Assembly (NCBI GenBank): GCA_900540735.1
Contig: UQHB01000024.1
Span: 1 to 34,522, forward strand
Direction: 5' to 3'
DNA length: 34,522 nucleotides
Source of the DNA: an uncultured Megasphaera sp.
GTDB lineage: Bacteria; Bacillota; Negativicutes; Veillonellales; Megasphaeraceae
Shown here: piece by piece, positions 24,059-32,448 of the stretch
How the letters are laid out: every line of letters starts with the position of its first letter
Position numbering within the stretch: the stretch's first letter is position 1
Position numbers and translations under genes: made by a program
Notes under the pieces: model-generated
Database searches by the model: none
Seen by the model: only the letters and a program-made list of their open reading frames with translations
What the model was told of the DNA's origin: nothing

Positions 24059-24923
24059 ATGTTTCATTATTTACGCCGTCTTGTCGCCATCATTGACCAA
24101 CACCGTATTTGGTATGATTCCTTTATGGCTCTCCTTGCCGTAGGCATCGTCATTTCCCTCGTCATCGACAGCCGGTATAATCGCAATATTACCTTTATTA
24201 TGGAAACGCAGTGGTTTGACCGCTTCGTTTGGATTGTCTTTACGATTGATTATGTGGCCCGTCTCTTAGTAGTACGCAACCGCTTTTATTCGGCACAACA
24301 TAATCGACCTCATTGCAATTTTACCCTTTGAATTTATGTTTCAAGGTGTCCGCGCCTTACGGCTCTTGCGATTACTGCTCATGCTGCGCGCTTTTGCTTA
24401 TTTAAATAGAGCCTATACGCGGATTGGGCGCATTTTGACAACTAATAATTTTGACCACGTACTTTGGTTTACATTTTGTACTATCTTTTTAGGAGCCATT
24501 TCCATTTCCTTTATTGACGATATGGATATTGGCGATGCCTTTTGGTGGAGTTTCGTCACGACTACGACGGTTGGCTACGGCGATATTGCTCCCAAATCCG
24601 TAGGCGGACGGATTGTGGCGGTCTTTCTCATGCTCGTAGGCATCGGCTTTCTCAGCACCCTAACAGGCACGATTTCTACGTTTTTTATTCATAATATGGA
24701 GCCAAAGAAAAAGCATAAAAAGAAGCATAAGACCTTTGCGCATCAGGAACTTGAGCTCATCGTCAAAGAGTTGCAAGATTTTGACCACATGACGACTGAT
24801 GATATTGACAAGATGCACACAGTCCTCTTATCGTTAAAGGAGCATGCTAATAGAAAATCCCATGAGAACCAAGCCAACGACAAAGAGCACACCGGCGGCA
24901 ATGTACTTCCCGGAAAACACTGA
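24059..24923 (+). pseudogene. voltage-gated-type potassium channel, frameshifted
   Basis: The first frame (24059-24331) encodes membrane segments resembling S1-S3 (YDSFMALLAVGIVISLVI; FVWIVFTIDYVARLLVVRNR) and then runs out of frame after about RNRFY. The other frame carries on in the same sense from about 24300 (IIDLIAILPFEFMFQGVRAL), gives an arginine-rich S4 (RALRLLRLLLMLRAF, then NRAYTRIGR), S5, the pore helix and selectivity filter TTTTVGYGDIAP, S6 and a charged C-terminal tail. A single-base change near 24290-24302 therefore splits an otherwise complete one-domain K+ channel of about 288 residues. No long homopolymer lies at the break (longest TTTT). It is either a recent mutation or an assembly error. 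Its last 90 bp overlap the convergent gene at 24834-25109. Confidence 0.8.
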
Positions 24924-25109
24924 GTAATCCAGCAATGACAATGAAAAAGACCCAACAAAAAATGGCCATAAAAGGTAAGAAATTTTCATATCGTCTATAC
25001 TAAAATAATACTGTAAAAACGCAGCGTATACAACACCTGCTACAGCTGTGATGATAGATGCTTTACCTTTCACGGCCTCCCAGTCACTAATTCGTTGTTG
25101 CTCTGCCAT
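24834..25109 (-). CDS. small membrane protein related to the DUF3592 neighbour
   Basis: A 91-residue protein with a short hydrophilic N-terminus (MAEQQRISDWEAVKGK) and three membrane segments (IITAVAGVVYAAFLQYYF; ISYLLWPFFVGSFSLSLLDY; IAAGVLFVVGLVLMGFSI). The first segment is very similar to that of the protein at 23215-23919 (both G-V-x-Y-A-A-F-L-Q-x-Y), so they derive from one N-terminal module. I choose the ATG at 25109, 8 bp after GAGGAGG; an ATG at 25115 is too close to that site. It overlaps the 3' end of the broken channel gene by 90 bp on the opposite strand. Function unknown. Confidence 0.7.
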   Translation of the reverse strand: MAEQQRISDWEAVKGKASIITAVAGVVYAAFLQYYFSIDDMKISYLLWPFFVGSFSLSLLDYSVFSGKYIAAGVLFVVGLVLMGFSISMLL

Positions 25110-25123
25110 ATCCATCGCCTCCT

Positions 25124-25183
25124 CAAAAAAAGGATATACTGCACGAACAGTTCTATACATTCAGTGTAGCATATCCCTTTTTA
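25124..25183 (-). terminator. terminator of the nadA-nadB-nadC operon
   Basis: On the - strand, AAAAAGGGATATGCTACAC can pair, with small defects, with GTGCAGTATATCCTTTTT and is followed by seven T. Its U-tract ends directly at the ribosome binding site of the 91-residue protein, so that gene either has a weak promoter inside the hairpin region or depends on read-through. Confidence 0.65.
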
Positions 25184-25221
25184 TATTTCCTAGAGGGTAG
25201 ATTGTAAAATGTGCGTAAGGT

Positions 25222-26082
25222 CTAAATACGATGCAAATGTTTTAAGGACAAATCGAGGATAGGTGCCGAATGGGTCAAGGCACCGCTAGAGACGTAATCG
25301 ACACCGACATCTTGGAGTTTAGCAATATTTTCTTTCGTCATATTACCCGAGCATTCTGTCGCTGCTCTGCCATCAATGAGGCGGACAGCTTCTTTCATCG
25401 TGTCGTGGTTCATATTATCGAGCATAATAATGTCTGCCCCAGCGGTTACGGCTTCGCGCACCATGTCGAGCGTTTCTGTTTCGACTTCGATTTTCCGTAC
25501 AAACGGCGCGTAGGCTCTGGCCATTTCGATGGCTTTGGTCACGCTCCCGGCAGCACCGATGTGATTGTCTTTGAGGAGGATACCGTCTGAGAGATTGTAG
25601 CGATGGTTCGTACCGCCGCCAACAGTGACGGCGTATTTTTCGAGGACTCGCATATTCGGTGTCGTCTTTCGCGTATCGAGGAGCGTAATGCCTGTCCCTT
25701 CGAGGAGCTTGACTACTTGCTGCGTGTACGTTGCAATGCCACTCAAGCGTTGGAGATAATTCAGTGCGACCCGTTCGCCAGAAAGGAGCGTGCGAATATC
25801 TCCTGTGACCGTAGCTAGTTTCTGTCCTTTCGTCACAGCATCGCCATCATGGACGAACGTTTCCACCGTTACGTCTGCATCGAGGAGCGCAAAGACGCGC
25901 TGAAAGACCGGTAAACCAGCGATGATGCCGTCTCCTTTCGCGAGAAGTTCCACTGTACCGAGACAAGCTGTAGGCATGACTGCATTGGTCGATACGTCTT
26001 CATCTGTAATATCTTCGCGTAGTGCCGCCAGTAAGAGCGGTTCTACTTGGAGTTTCATCGTAACCGGGCTAAGTTCATGCAT
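25222..26082 (-). CDS. nadC: nicotinate-nucleotide pyrophosphorylase (quinolinate phosphoribosyltransferase)
   Basis: NadC converts quinolinate and PRPP to nicotinate mononucleotide, the third step of de novo NAD synthesis. The 286 residues show the family pattern: N-terminal LREDITDEDVSTNAV, the R-x-x-x-L-N-Y-L-Q-R-L-S-G-I-A-T core (GERVALNYLQRLSGIATYT), the quinolinate-binding TRKTTPNMRVLEKYAV, GGGTNHRYNL, KDNHI, VEVETETLD and the phosphate-binding SSGALTHSA near the C-terminus. The ATG at 26082 overlaps the nadB stop (ATGCATGA) by 8 bp and follows GGAGG by 9 bp, so translation is coupled. ATG at 26058 is a less likely start. It is the last gene of the operon. Confidence 0.97.
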   Translation of the reverse strand: MHELSPVTMKLQVEPLLLAALREDITDEDVSTNAVMPTACLGTVELLAKGDGIIAGLPVFQRVFALLDADVTVETFVHDGDAVTKGQKLATVTGDIRTLLSGERVALNYLQRLSGIATYTQQVVKLLEGTGITLLDTRKTTPNMRVLEKYAVTVGGGTNHRYNLSDGILLKDNHIGAAGSVTKAIEMARAYAPFVRKIEVETETLDMVREAVTAGADIIMLDNMNHDTMKEAVRLIDGRAATECSGNMTKENIAKLQDVGVDYVSSGALTHSAPILDLSLKHLHRI

Positions 26083-27382
26083 GAGCAGCTCCCTCCCGTT
26101 TCATTTCTTCGAGGACCGCATCTTTATAGAGAGCTGGCAAATCCTTTTCATGAGCTTTGATGTACGTCATCGCTTGTGTTGCCATAATTGCAAAATCAGG
26201 AGACTGGGCTGGTGCTTCGTCACTTTCGACAATATGCTGGGCTGCGCGTTTGCCAAAGACGAGGCTTTCTAAGAGAGAGTTACTAGCCAGACGATTCTTG
26301 CCGTGTACGCCGTTACAGCTCGTTTCACCGACGGCGTAGAGATTGGGCATGGTTGTCTTACTGTATTTGTCGACGTGGATGCCGCCCATGAAGTAATGCT
26401 GTGCCGGTGTGACCGGAATCGGTTCTTTCGTGCAGTCATACCCTTCTTCAAGGCATGTTTTGTAAATGTTCGGGAAGTGATGCATAATCGTCTCTGTCCC
26501 AAGGACTGTCATGTCAAGGCGGACATAAGGCAAGTTGTCTTTTTTCATTTGCTTCCGAATTTCAGCGGTCATCAAATCGCGTGGCAAGACTTCGTTAGCA
26601 AACCGTTTGCCGTCTTTGCCCAAGAGCTTTGCCCCTTCACCGCGGACAGATTCGGAAATGAGGAAGCTCCGACCCGGTTTCGTCGAATAGAGCGACGTCG
26701 GATGAATTTGAACGTAATCAATATTTTCTAAAGCAATACCGTGCCGTTTGGCAATGGCTAAGGCATCACCTGTTAAATGGCGGTAATTCGTCGAATGGTC
26801 GTATAAGCCGCCAACGCCGCCGCTAGCGAGAATCGTGTATTTTGCTTCGATGGCGACGTATTCGCCCGTTTCCGTGCGCGCCAGAATGCCATAGCATGTT
26901 GTGCCGTCCGTAATGATATCGACCATAGTCGTAAAATCATACATGGTAACATTCGACAATTGTTCTGTTGCTGCCAACAATTTCCGCGTAATTTCTTTGC
27001 CTGTAATATCTTCGTGGAAGAGAATGCGTGCTTTCGAATGGCACCCTTCTCGTGTATAATCAAGGTGGCCGTCTTTTTTAGCAAAGTCGACACCATAGCC
27101 GATAAGTTCTTCAATGACGGGCCGAGACGAGCGAATCATAATGTCTACCGATTCGCGGCGATTTTCGTAATGCCCTGCTTTGAGTGTATCTTCCATGAAG
27201 CTGTCATAATCGTTGTCATCCCGTTCGACACAGATACCGCCTTGGGCGAGGAAGGAATCACTGTGTTCGATTTCGTCTTTCGTAATCATCGTAATGTCGT
27301 ATGCTTGCGGCAGATGGAGGGCTGCAAATAAGCCGCTCGCCCCTGTACCGACGATGACGACATCTGTCTGTATGGTTTTCAT
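26075..27382 (-). CDS. nadB: L-aspartate oxidase
   Basis: NadB oxidises L-aspartate to iminoaspartate for NadA. The 435 residues begin with the FAD-binding VVIVGTGASGLFAALHL, followed by SDSFLAQGGICVERDDNDS-like substrate-loop sequence (Q-G-G-I), LASGGVGGLYDHSTNYRHLTGD, QIHPTSLY, RSFLISESVRGEGA, PAQHYFMGGIHVD, and the C-terminal GETSCNGVHGKNRLASNSL. It belongs to the succinate-dehydrogenase/fumarate-reductase flavoprotein family, and the nad operon settles its role. It is about 100 residues shorter than E. coli NadB because most of the C-terminal helical domain is absent; short forms are known in Bacillota. In anaerobes fumarate is the likely electron acceptor (inference). ATG at 27382 follows AGGAGG by 7 bp, 11 bp after nadA. 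Confidence 0.96.
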   Translation of the reverse strand: MKTIQTDVVIVGTGASGLFAALHLPQAYDITMITKDEIEHSDSFLAQGGICVERDDNDYDSFMEDTLKAGHYENRRESVDIMIRSSRPVIEELIGYGVDFAKKDGHLDYTREGCHSKARILFHEDITGKEITRKLLAATEQLSNVTMYDFTTMVDIITDGTTCYGILARTETGEYVAIEAKYTILASGGVGGLYDHSTNYRHLTGDALAIAKRHGIALENIDYVQIHPTSLYSTKPGRSFLISESVRGEGAKLLGKDGKRFANEVLPRDLMTAEIRKQMKKDNLPYVRLDMTVLGTETIMHHFPNIYKTCLEEGYDCTKEPIPVTPAQHYFMGGIHVDKYSKTTMPNLYAVGETSCNGVHGKNRLASNSLLESLVFGKRAAQHIVESDEAPAQSPDFAIMATQAMTYIKAHEKDLPALYKDAVLEEMKREGAAHA

Positions 27383-27393
27383 GTGTGCGCCTC

Positions 27394-28299
27394 CTAGGCT
27401 AATGCTAACATTTGGTTTAAGGAATGGAGCGATTGCTGGCGAATCTCTTCAGGGACTGTCACTTCGTTCGTGCCGTCACGCAAGCATTTCCGTACTTTTT
27501 CGAGGGTAACTTTCTTCATGTTAATGCAATACTGCGCTTCCATAGCAGAATAGAAGATTTTCCCCGGGTTTTGCGTGGTCAATTCATACATAACGCCCCC
27601 TTCGGTGCCGATGATAAATTCTTTAGCTGTCGACTTAGCGACGTATGTAATGATACCAGCTGTACTGCCAATATAGTCGGCTAAAGCTAAGACCTCTTTT
27701 GGACATTCCGGGTGTGCTAAGAAGAGCGCGTCTGGGTGCTTTTCTTGCAAGGCTTTGACGTACGCCGGGCGGACAGCGTTATGGCGCGGACAGAAGCCGT
27801 TATTAAAAATGAAGTGTTTCTCCGGTACTTGGGTACTCACGTAATAGCCAAGGTTTTTATCCGGTACGAAAAAGATATTGCGATTCGGCAGCTTTTTAAC
27901 GATATTGACTGCATTTGATGAGGTCACGCACACGTCGCAGTGGGCCTTTAGGGCTGCTGTAGAATTGACATAGCAGACGACAGCTAGGTCATCATATTGT
28001 TTCCGTACGTCTTCAATGGCCTGAATGGTAATCATGTGCGCCATCGGGCAATCGGCAGTCATGTCCGGCATGAGTACGGTCTTTTCAGGGTTTAATATTT
28101 TTGCACTTTCGCCCATAAAGTCGACACCGGCAAAGACGATAATGTCTGCTGTCGTATCACAGGCTTTCTTCGCCAGGCCATAGGAATCACCGACGTAATC
28201 AGCTACTTCTTTGACCTCATCAGGTACGTAATAATGGGCTAAAATAATGGCGTTTTTCTCTTTTTTCAGCCGTGCAATTTCATCCTCAATATATTCCAT
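27394..28299 (-). CDS. nadA: quinolinate synthase
   Basis: NadA condenses iminoaspartate with dihydroxyacetone phosphate to quinolinate using a [4Fe-4S] cluster. The 301 residues match the short NadA form. Visible family motifs are AIILAHYYVPDEVKEVADYVGDS (substrate-binding His and Tyr), VVCYVNSTAALKAHCDVCVTSSNA, FVPDKNLG, HPECPKEVLALADYIGSTAG and GTEGGVMYEL; the three cluster cysteines are expected in VCYVNS, HPECP and AQYCINMKK. ATG at 28299 follows AAGGGA by 5 bp. It is the first gene of nadA-nadB-nadC. A near-palindrome over the -35 box suggests control by an NAD- or niacin-responsive repressor; no such regulator gene is in the window. Confidence 0.97.
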   Translation of the reverse strand: MEYIEDEIARLKKEKNAIILAHYYVPDEVKEVADYVGDSYGLAKKACDTTADIIVFAGVDFMGESAKILNPEKTVLMPDMTADCPMAHMITIQAIEDVRKQYDDLAVVCYVNSTAALKAHCDVCVTSSNAVNIVKKLPNRNIFFVPDKNLGYYVSTQVPEKHFIFNNGFCPRHNAVRPAYVKALQEKHPDALFLAHPECPKEVLALADYIGSTAGIITYVAKSTAKEFIIGTEGGVMYELTTQNPGKIFYSAMEAQYCINMKKVTLEKVRKCLRDGTNEVTVPEEIRQQSLHSLNQMLALA

Positions 28300-28329
28300 A
28301 GTGTCCCTTCTCTCTGTTCTTTGACTGCT

Positions 28330-28359
28330 ATTATAGCATTATTGATTGACAGCTGACAA
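28330..28359 (-). promoter_or_regulatory. nad operon promoter with operator-like repeat
   Basis: On the - strand, TTGTCA (28359-28354), 18-bp spacer, TATAAT (28335-28330). TTGACAG-CTGACAA (28346-28359), an inverted repeat with one mismatch pair, overlaps the -35 box. Niacin/NAD repressors (NiaR type) commonly control nad operons in Bacillota; that link is inferred. Confidence 0.55.
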
Positions 28360-28447
28360 GACAATAGAATGTATTTCTTTGCATGCTTTTTACGTATTCT
28401 TTATGATAATTTGATATAGACTCTCTTTCAGAAGGGATAAATTCACA

Positions 28448-28483
28448 TTTACAAGCAAAAAGAAACAGTATATAATAAACTGT
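28448..28483 (+). promoter_or_regulatory. promoter of the SpeD-like gene
   Basis: TTTACA (28448-28453), 17-bp spacer, TATAAT (28471-28476), about 30 bp before the start. ACAGT (28465-28469) and ACTGT (28479-28483) form an inverted repeat around the -10 box. The 207 bp between nadA and this gene hold only the two divergent promoters. Confidence 0.65.
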
Positions 28484-28506
28484 AACTATATAACGGGTGG
28501 AAAATA

Positions 28507-29019
28507 ATGAATAATACTTTAGGAAAACATCTTTTAATCGACTTTTACAACTGTAAAGCCGTTATTTCTGACGCGCACGATTTGCAGCCCATTGTGGAGC
28601 GGGCCTTTGATTTAGTGGGCGCGCCCTTAGACGGCATTGATTTTTATCACATTGATTCGGAATATACGTGCCTTGCCGTTTCGGACAACAGCCACATGTG
28701 CATCCACGCCTATCCGGAATTGGGTTACGTTGCCGTCGATATTTACAGCTTTAACATTGATCTCCAAGCGAGCCACATTATGAGCTCCTTAAAGGTCAGC
28801 TTACAATCAGATTGTATCAAAGCAACCAGTGTCCGCCGCGGCGATTTTGGTTCTATTCGTGACCTCCGGCCCAAACGGAAAACGAAAATCACGACCATTC
28901 GGCGCATGAAAAACACAGGCGCACGCTTGAAAAACACGAGTACGAAAATGTTCCATATTTTGCGCCATCCCCAACAGACACGGCGTAACCGCAAGCTCAG
29001 AAATAAAGACAACGTTTGA
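28507..29019 (+). CDS. divergent SpeD-family (AdoMet decarboxylase-like) protein with basic tail
   Basis: The first 115 residues have the fold pattern of prokaryotic S-adenosylmethionine decarboxylase, a self-cleaving pyruvoyl enzyme of polyamine synthesis: LGKHLLIDFYNC at the start, SHMCIHAYPELGYVAVDIYSF in the core, and the end motif RRGDFG. Ser62 (pyruvoyl precursor) and His67 (processing) are present. However, the Glu before the Ser is Asn61, and the catalytic Cys of the DVFTC motif is replaced (Ser81-Phe82). Residues about 118-170 form a very basic extension (RPKRKTKITTIRR, RRNRKLRNK) not usual for the family. No speE follows. So canonical AdoMet decarboxylation is doubtful. Some SpeD homologues have changed to ornithine or arginine decarboxylation; that or loss of activity with nucleic-acid binding is possible. 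Weak ribosome binding site GGGTGG before ATG 28507. Confidence 0.75.
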   Translation: MNNTLGKHLLIDFYNCKAVISDAHDLQPIVERAFDLVGAPLDGIDFYHIDSEYTCLAVSDNSHMCIHAYPELGYVAVDIYSFNIDLQASHIMSSLKVSLQSDCIKATSVRRGDFGSIRDLRPKRKTKITTIRRMKNTGARLKNTSTKMFHILRHPQQTRRNRKLRNKDNV

Positions 29020-29039
29020 CATGAAAGGTTTTGTATACT

Positions 29040-29642
29040 ATGTATATGGTATCTCTCAAACAAGCTGCCGGTATTGGCAAGGAAGAAATGAATTCCCTCG
29101 ATACCATTACGGCAGAGCTGCTTAATTTCATACAGTTGAAAAATCAGCGCCTTTACATGCACTCTTTGCAAGTCGCCAACTACAGTGTCAGCATTGCTGC
29201 CAAATTAGCCTTGCCTAAGAGTGAAATCGAGCAAATCAAACATGCCGCTTTATTGCACGACGTAGGTTTACTTTTTGTGTCCAATACGCTCCTCGCGAAA
29301 ATGCCCTATTTAAATCGTTCTGAAAAAGCTCAGTATAAACGGCACGCTGCAGCTGGCGGCAATATGCTGGAAAATATTCCGTGCTGTCAGGACATTGTGC
29401 CCTACATTCGCTATCACCATGAACGGTGGGATGGCTCGGGCTTTCCCAAGCATTTGCGCGGTGCCAATATTCCCTTTGGGGCGCGCATCATTGCCGTTGC
29501 CGATTACTACGACACGATTATTAATCCTTCTACGGAATTTTGGGCTAAAACAAAACAGCAAGCCATTCGCGAATTATTTAGCGCGTCAGGCTTGCTCTTT
29601 GATCCAGAAGTAGTAAAAGCATTTATAGATACCTTACAGTAG
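29040..29642 (+). CDS. HD-GYP-like phosphohydrolase domain protein
   Basis: A single HD domain fills this protein of about 200 residues. Metal-binding motifs in order are LYMHSLQVANYSVSIA (H), LLHDVGLL (HD), KRHAAAGGNML (H), YIRYHHERWDGSGFP (HH) and IAVADYYDTI (D). The HHxxxDGxGFP and following L-R-G-x-x-I-P-x-x-A-R-I-I-A-V-A-D pattern is that of HD-GYP cyclic-di-GMP phosphodiesterases, but GYP itself reads GFP and no sensory or receiver domain is attached. Activity towards c-di-GMP is plausible, not shown. The start is uncertain: ATG 29040 follows AAAGG by 11 bp, while ATG 29088 has AAGGA 4 bp before it; a TTG at 29031 is also in frame. It follows the SpeD-like gene by about 20 bp and may be co-transcribed. 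It ends 4 bp from the convergent comFC-like stop. Confidence 0.85.
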   Translation: MYMVSLKQAAGIGKEEMNSLDTITAELLNFIQLKNQRLYMHSLQVANYSVSIAAKLALPKSEIEQIKHAALLHDVGLLFVSNTLLAKMPYLNRSEKAQYKRHAAAGGNMLENIPCCQDIVPYIRYHHERWDGSGFPKHLRGANIPFGARIIAVADYYDTIINPSTEFWAKTKQQAIRELFSASGLLFDPEVVKAFIDTLQ

Positions 29643-29646
29643 CACC

Positions 29647-30291
29647 TTATGTGGCGCCGCTGGCGATGACGAGTCCTGTCACGCTGGCGGCACCCTGTTC
29701 GATTAAGACGCGGGCGCAGTTTTCTAAGGTCGCGCCAGTCGTAAAAATATCATCTACTAAAAGAATATGTTTTTCTGTAGCACGAAAAGAGCCTTTCATT
29801 GCAAAGGCTCTTTTTATATTCTCTTGCCGCGCGTCTCGCGATAACTGCCATTGGCTCGCTGTCGTGCGGACGCGCTGGAGCATATCGACCCAAGGCTTTT
29901 GCCGCTCGGCCCAGGGACGAAAGAGTAATTCTGTCTGGTTGTAGCCGCGGCGCGCGGCCTTCTCCGGTGCCAACGGCACAGGGACGACGCAGTCAATATA
30001 GGAAAAATCCCACGTTGTTGGTATATACTGTAAGGCCATGGCTAAGTCTTTGGCTGCCTGCCGGTTGCCGTCGTATTTTAAGCGGTGCAAAGTCCGGCGA
30101 ATGTCACCGACGTAATCACAGAGCGTAAAACACGCATCGACATGGACGACACTCGTCGGCAAGGTCAATCTGCGCGGCTGCACGTATGCCCCTTCGCATT
30201 CAGGGCACCACGTGCCGTGTGCGTCTACGTCGCCATGGCAAAAAGGACAGCACGGTGGATACAACAGCGACAAAAACAGTTTTTTTAACAT
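29647..30291 (-). CDS. comFC: ComFC-like phosphoribosyltransferase-fold competence protein
   Basis: This 214-residue protein has an N-terminal zinc-ribbon (CCPFCHGDV...GTWCPEC, about 12-34) and a C-terminal phosphoribosyltransferase-fold domain with the PRPP-loop motif HILLVDDIFTTGATLENCAR (about 172). ComFC/GntX proteins are needed for DNA uptake in transformable bacteria; the usual partner helicase comFA is not in this window. Upstream it overlaps the recD2 stop by 7 bp, so it is translated with the recombination helicase. The ATG at 30291 lies inside the end of recD2. There is practically no space (4 bp) to the convergent HD gene and no clear terminator. Confidence 0.93.
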   Translation of the reverse strand: MLKKLFLSLLYPPCCPFCHGDVDAHGTWCPECEGAYVQPRRLTLPTSVVHVDACFTLCDYVGDIRRTLHRLKYDGNRQAAKDLAMALQYIPTTWDFSYIDCVVPVPLAPEKAARRGYNQTELLFRPWAERQKPWVDMLQRVRTTASQWQLSRDARQENIKRAFAMKGSFRATEKHILLVDDIFTTGATLENCARVLIEQGAASVTGLVIASGAT

Positions 30292-32447
30292 AATTCCAGC
30301 TCCTTTAAGCGTTCTGTTAAGAGCGTAAAGCGGCGGCTTTCGCGGACATTTTGCACAGCTAATTGCAAGGCTCGTTTCGTACCGACGAGGATGACTTTGC
30401 GTTTCGCCCGGGTCACTGCCGTATAGAGGAGATTGCGCTGCAACATAATGGCGTGGCTGTTGACGAGAGCCATAATGACCGTATGGTATTCACTGCCTTG
30501 GCTCTTATGGACTGTAATGGCATAAGCCAAGGTGATTTCGTCAATAGCCTGGCCTTCGTACTGCACATCTTGTTCAGGATAGCGGACGTAAATCGAATCA
30601 TCGTGAATAGCAAAGATTTCGCCAATATCGCCATTAAACACGCCTTTATCGTAGTTATTTTGCTTTTGCATGACCTTGTCGCCCACGCGAAAGAGCATAT
30701 CCTCTTGGGTATATTCTTGCTTGGCCGTATCTTTCGGATTGACCGACTCTTGAATGAGTGTATTTAAATTCGTAACGCCGCAAGGATTTTTATACATAGG
30801 CGATAAAACTTGGACTGCAAAGGTATCTTGCGTGTCGTATAATTCGGCCATGTATAATTTCCCGATTTGCGCAGCACCGTCTGTTTCGTCCTTAATTTCG
30901 ACAAAGCGAAATTCATCGTCTTCATTAACGACCGGCAAGAGGCCGTGATTGATGCGGTGCGCGTTCGTAACGATACGGCCCCCTTCTTGCTGACGGAAAA
31001 TCGTATCGAGACGAACGACAGGTACAACGTCAGATTGGATAATATCATGGAGTACAGCACCAGCCCCAACAGAAGGCAGTTGGTCCGCATCACCGACGAG
31101 GATGCAGCGGCACTGGGGCGACAAGGCCTGCAAGAGATGGTAGAGCATCTCCATATCGAGCATGGACACTTCGTCGACAATGACTAAGTCTGCTAGGAGA
31201 AGCTTCGTTTCATTATACTCAAAGACTTGCTGCGTCCCGACAAAGCCATCCGGTATGAGGAGACGATGAATGGTCTTAGCCTTACGGTCTGTCGTCTCTG
31301 CTAATCGTTTGGCGGCACGACCTGTGGGCGCACAAAGCAAAATACGCAGCCCTTCTTGTTCGGCTAAACGAATAATGGTCTGGACCACAGTAGTTTTCCC
31401 TGTGCCCGGGCCGCCGGTAATGACGAGCATGCCTGATTGCAGTGATTGTTCAACAGCTTCGCGCTGTTTTTCAGCGAGCTGGAATTGCCGTGAATCTTGC
31501 CACCTATCGAGGAATAACTGGACATGCGTCTTCATGCGTAAGGGCTTCATGCGGACCATGTTGAGAATGCGTTCTGCAATGCCCGTTTCTTGGTCGTACG
31601 CATCGAGCGTATAGACATAATTGACACCTTGGTACGTTTCCACCTCAATCTGCCTCATATTCGCCGCTTCCTGCAAAGCATCGTGGACGAGTAACGGGTC
31701 TGCCCGTAAGACTAAGGCGGCACGGCGCACGAGTTCCGTATCGGGAATGCACACATGGCCGTGCAAGGTCATGTCGTGGACGATGTACGTCAGGCCTGCA
31801 GCCAAGCGTTCCCCATCTTGAGGCTCCATGCCATAAGCCAAGGCGATTTGGTCAGCCGTTTTAAAGCCAATGCCGTCGATTTCCCGGATGAGCCGATAAG
31901 GCTCATGCGTGAGAACATAAGCCGTGTCATCGCCATATTTTTGTACGAGCCGTGCTGCATATCGGCCTGATACGCCATGTTGTTCCAAATCGAGAGCCAT
32001 AGCGTTTACTTGCTGTTCTTCGTAGAAAGACTCTGTAATGACAGCCAGTTTCTTCGGTCCAATGCCTTCCACTTCGAGGAGCCGTTTCGGTTCCTTTTCC
32101 ATAATCGTCATGGTCTCACTGCCAAAAGACTGAACGATGCGCCGCGCCAAGGACGGGCCAATCCCCTTGACAGCACCAGAACCTAAGAACCGTTCGATAC
32201 CATCTGTCGTATCAGGCACGAGCCGTTTCCAAAGAGATGCAGCGAGCTGTCTGCCGTACCGTTTATGCTGGACGTAATGGCCTTGCACTTCCAGGCGGTC
32301 GCCGACGAGAGGTTTTGCGCCGTTCCCCGTAATCGTCAGGAGTGTGTCGTCGTCTTCGAGGCACACGCGAAAGACAAGATAATCCGAGTCCGGTGCCGTA
32401 AAGAGGACTCGTTCCACTACGCCCTGTATCGTTTCTAAATCTGCCAT
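30285..32447 (-). CDS. recD2: ATP-dependent helicase RecD2
   Basis: RecD2 is a 5'-3' DNA helicase of superfamily 1B that acts in repair and recombination without RecBC. The 720 residues show an N-terminal OB-like part, helix-hairpin-helix segments (LLEVEGIGPKKLAVITESF near 100, LIREIDGIGFKTADQIALAY near 170), Walker A ITGGPGTGKTTVV near 343, LVIVDEVSMLDMEM, CILVGDADQLPSVGAGAVL, and the C-terminal UvrD-like domain with AITVHKSQGSEYHTV and LLYTAVTRAKRKVILVG. The N-terminal extension separates RecD2 from the RecD subunit of RecBCD. I choose ATG 32447 (MADLETIQG), one base after the chorismate mutase stop; the in-frame ATG at 32489 would overlap that gene. The ribosome binding site is weak, which suggests coupling. 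Confidence 0.95.
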   Translation of the reverse strand: MADLETIQGVVERVLFTAPDSDYLVFRVCLEDDDTLLTITGNGAKPLVGDRLEVQGHYVQHKRYGRQLAASLWKRLVPDTTDGIERFLGSGAVKGIGPSLARRIVQSFGSETMTIMEKEPKRLLEVEGIGPKKLAVITESFYEEQQVNAMALDLEQHGVSGRYAARLVQKYGDDTAYVLTHEPYRLIREIDGIGFKTADQIALAYGMEPQDGERLAAGLTYIVHDMTLHGHVCIPDTELVRRAALVLRADPLLVHDALQEAANMRQIEVETYQGVNYVYTLDAYDQETGIAERILNMVRMKPLRMKTHVQLFLDRWQDSRQFQLAEKQREAVEQSLQSGMLVITGGPGTGKTTVVQTIIRLAEQEGLRILLCAPTGRAAKRLAETTDRKAKTIHRLLIPDGFVGTQQVFEYNETKLLLADLVIVDEVSMLDMEMLYHLLQALSPQCRCILVGDADQLPSVGAGAVLHDIIQSDVVPVVRLDTIFRQQEGGRIVTNAHRINHGLLPVVNEDDEFRFVEIKDETDGAAQIGKLYMAELYDTQDTFAVQVLSPMYKNPCGVTNLNTLIQESVNPKDTAKQEYTQEDMLFRVGDKVMQKQNNYDKGVFNGDIGEIFAIHDDSIYVRYPEQDVQYEGQAIDEITLAYAITVHKSQGSEYHTVIMALVNSHAIMLQRNLLYTAVTRAKRKVILVGTKRALQLAVQNVRESRRFTLLTERLKELELC

Positions 32448-32448
32448 C

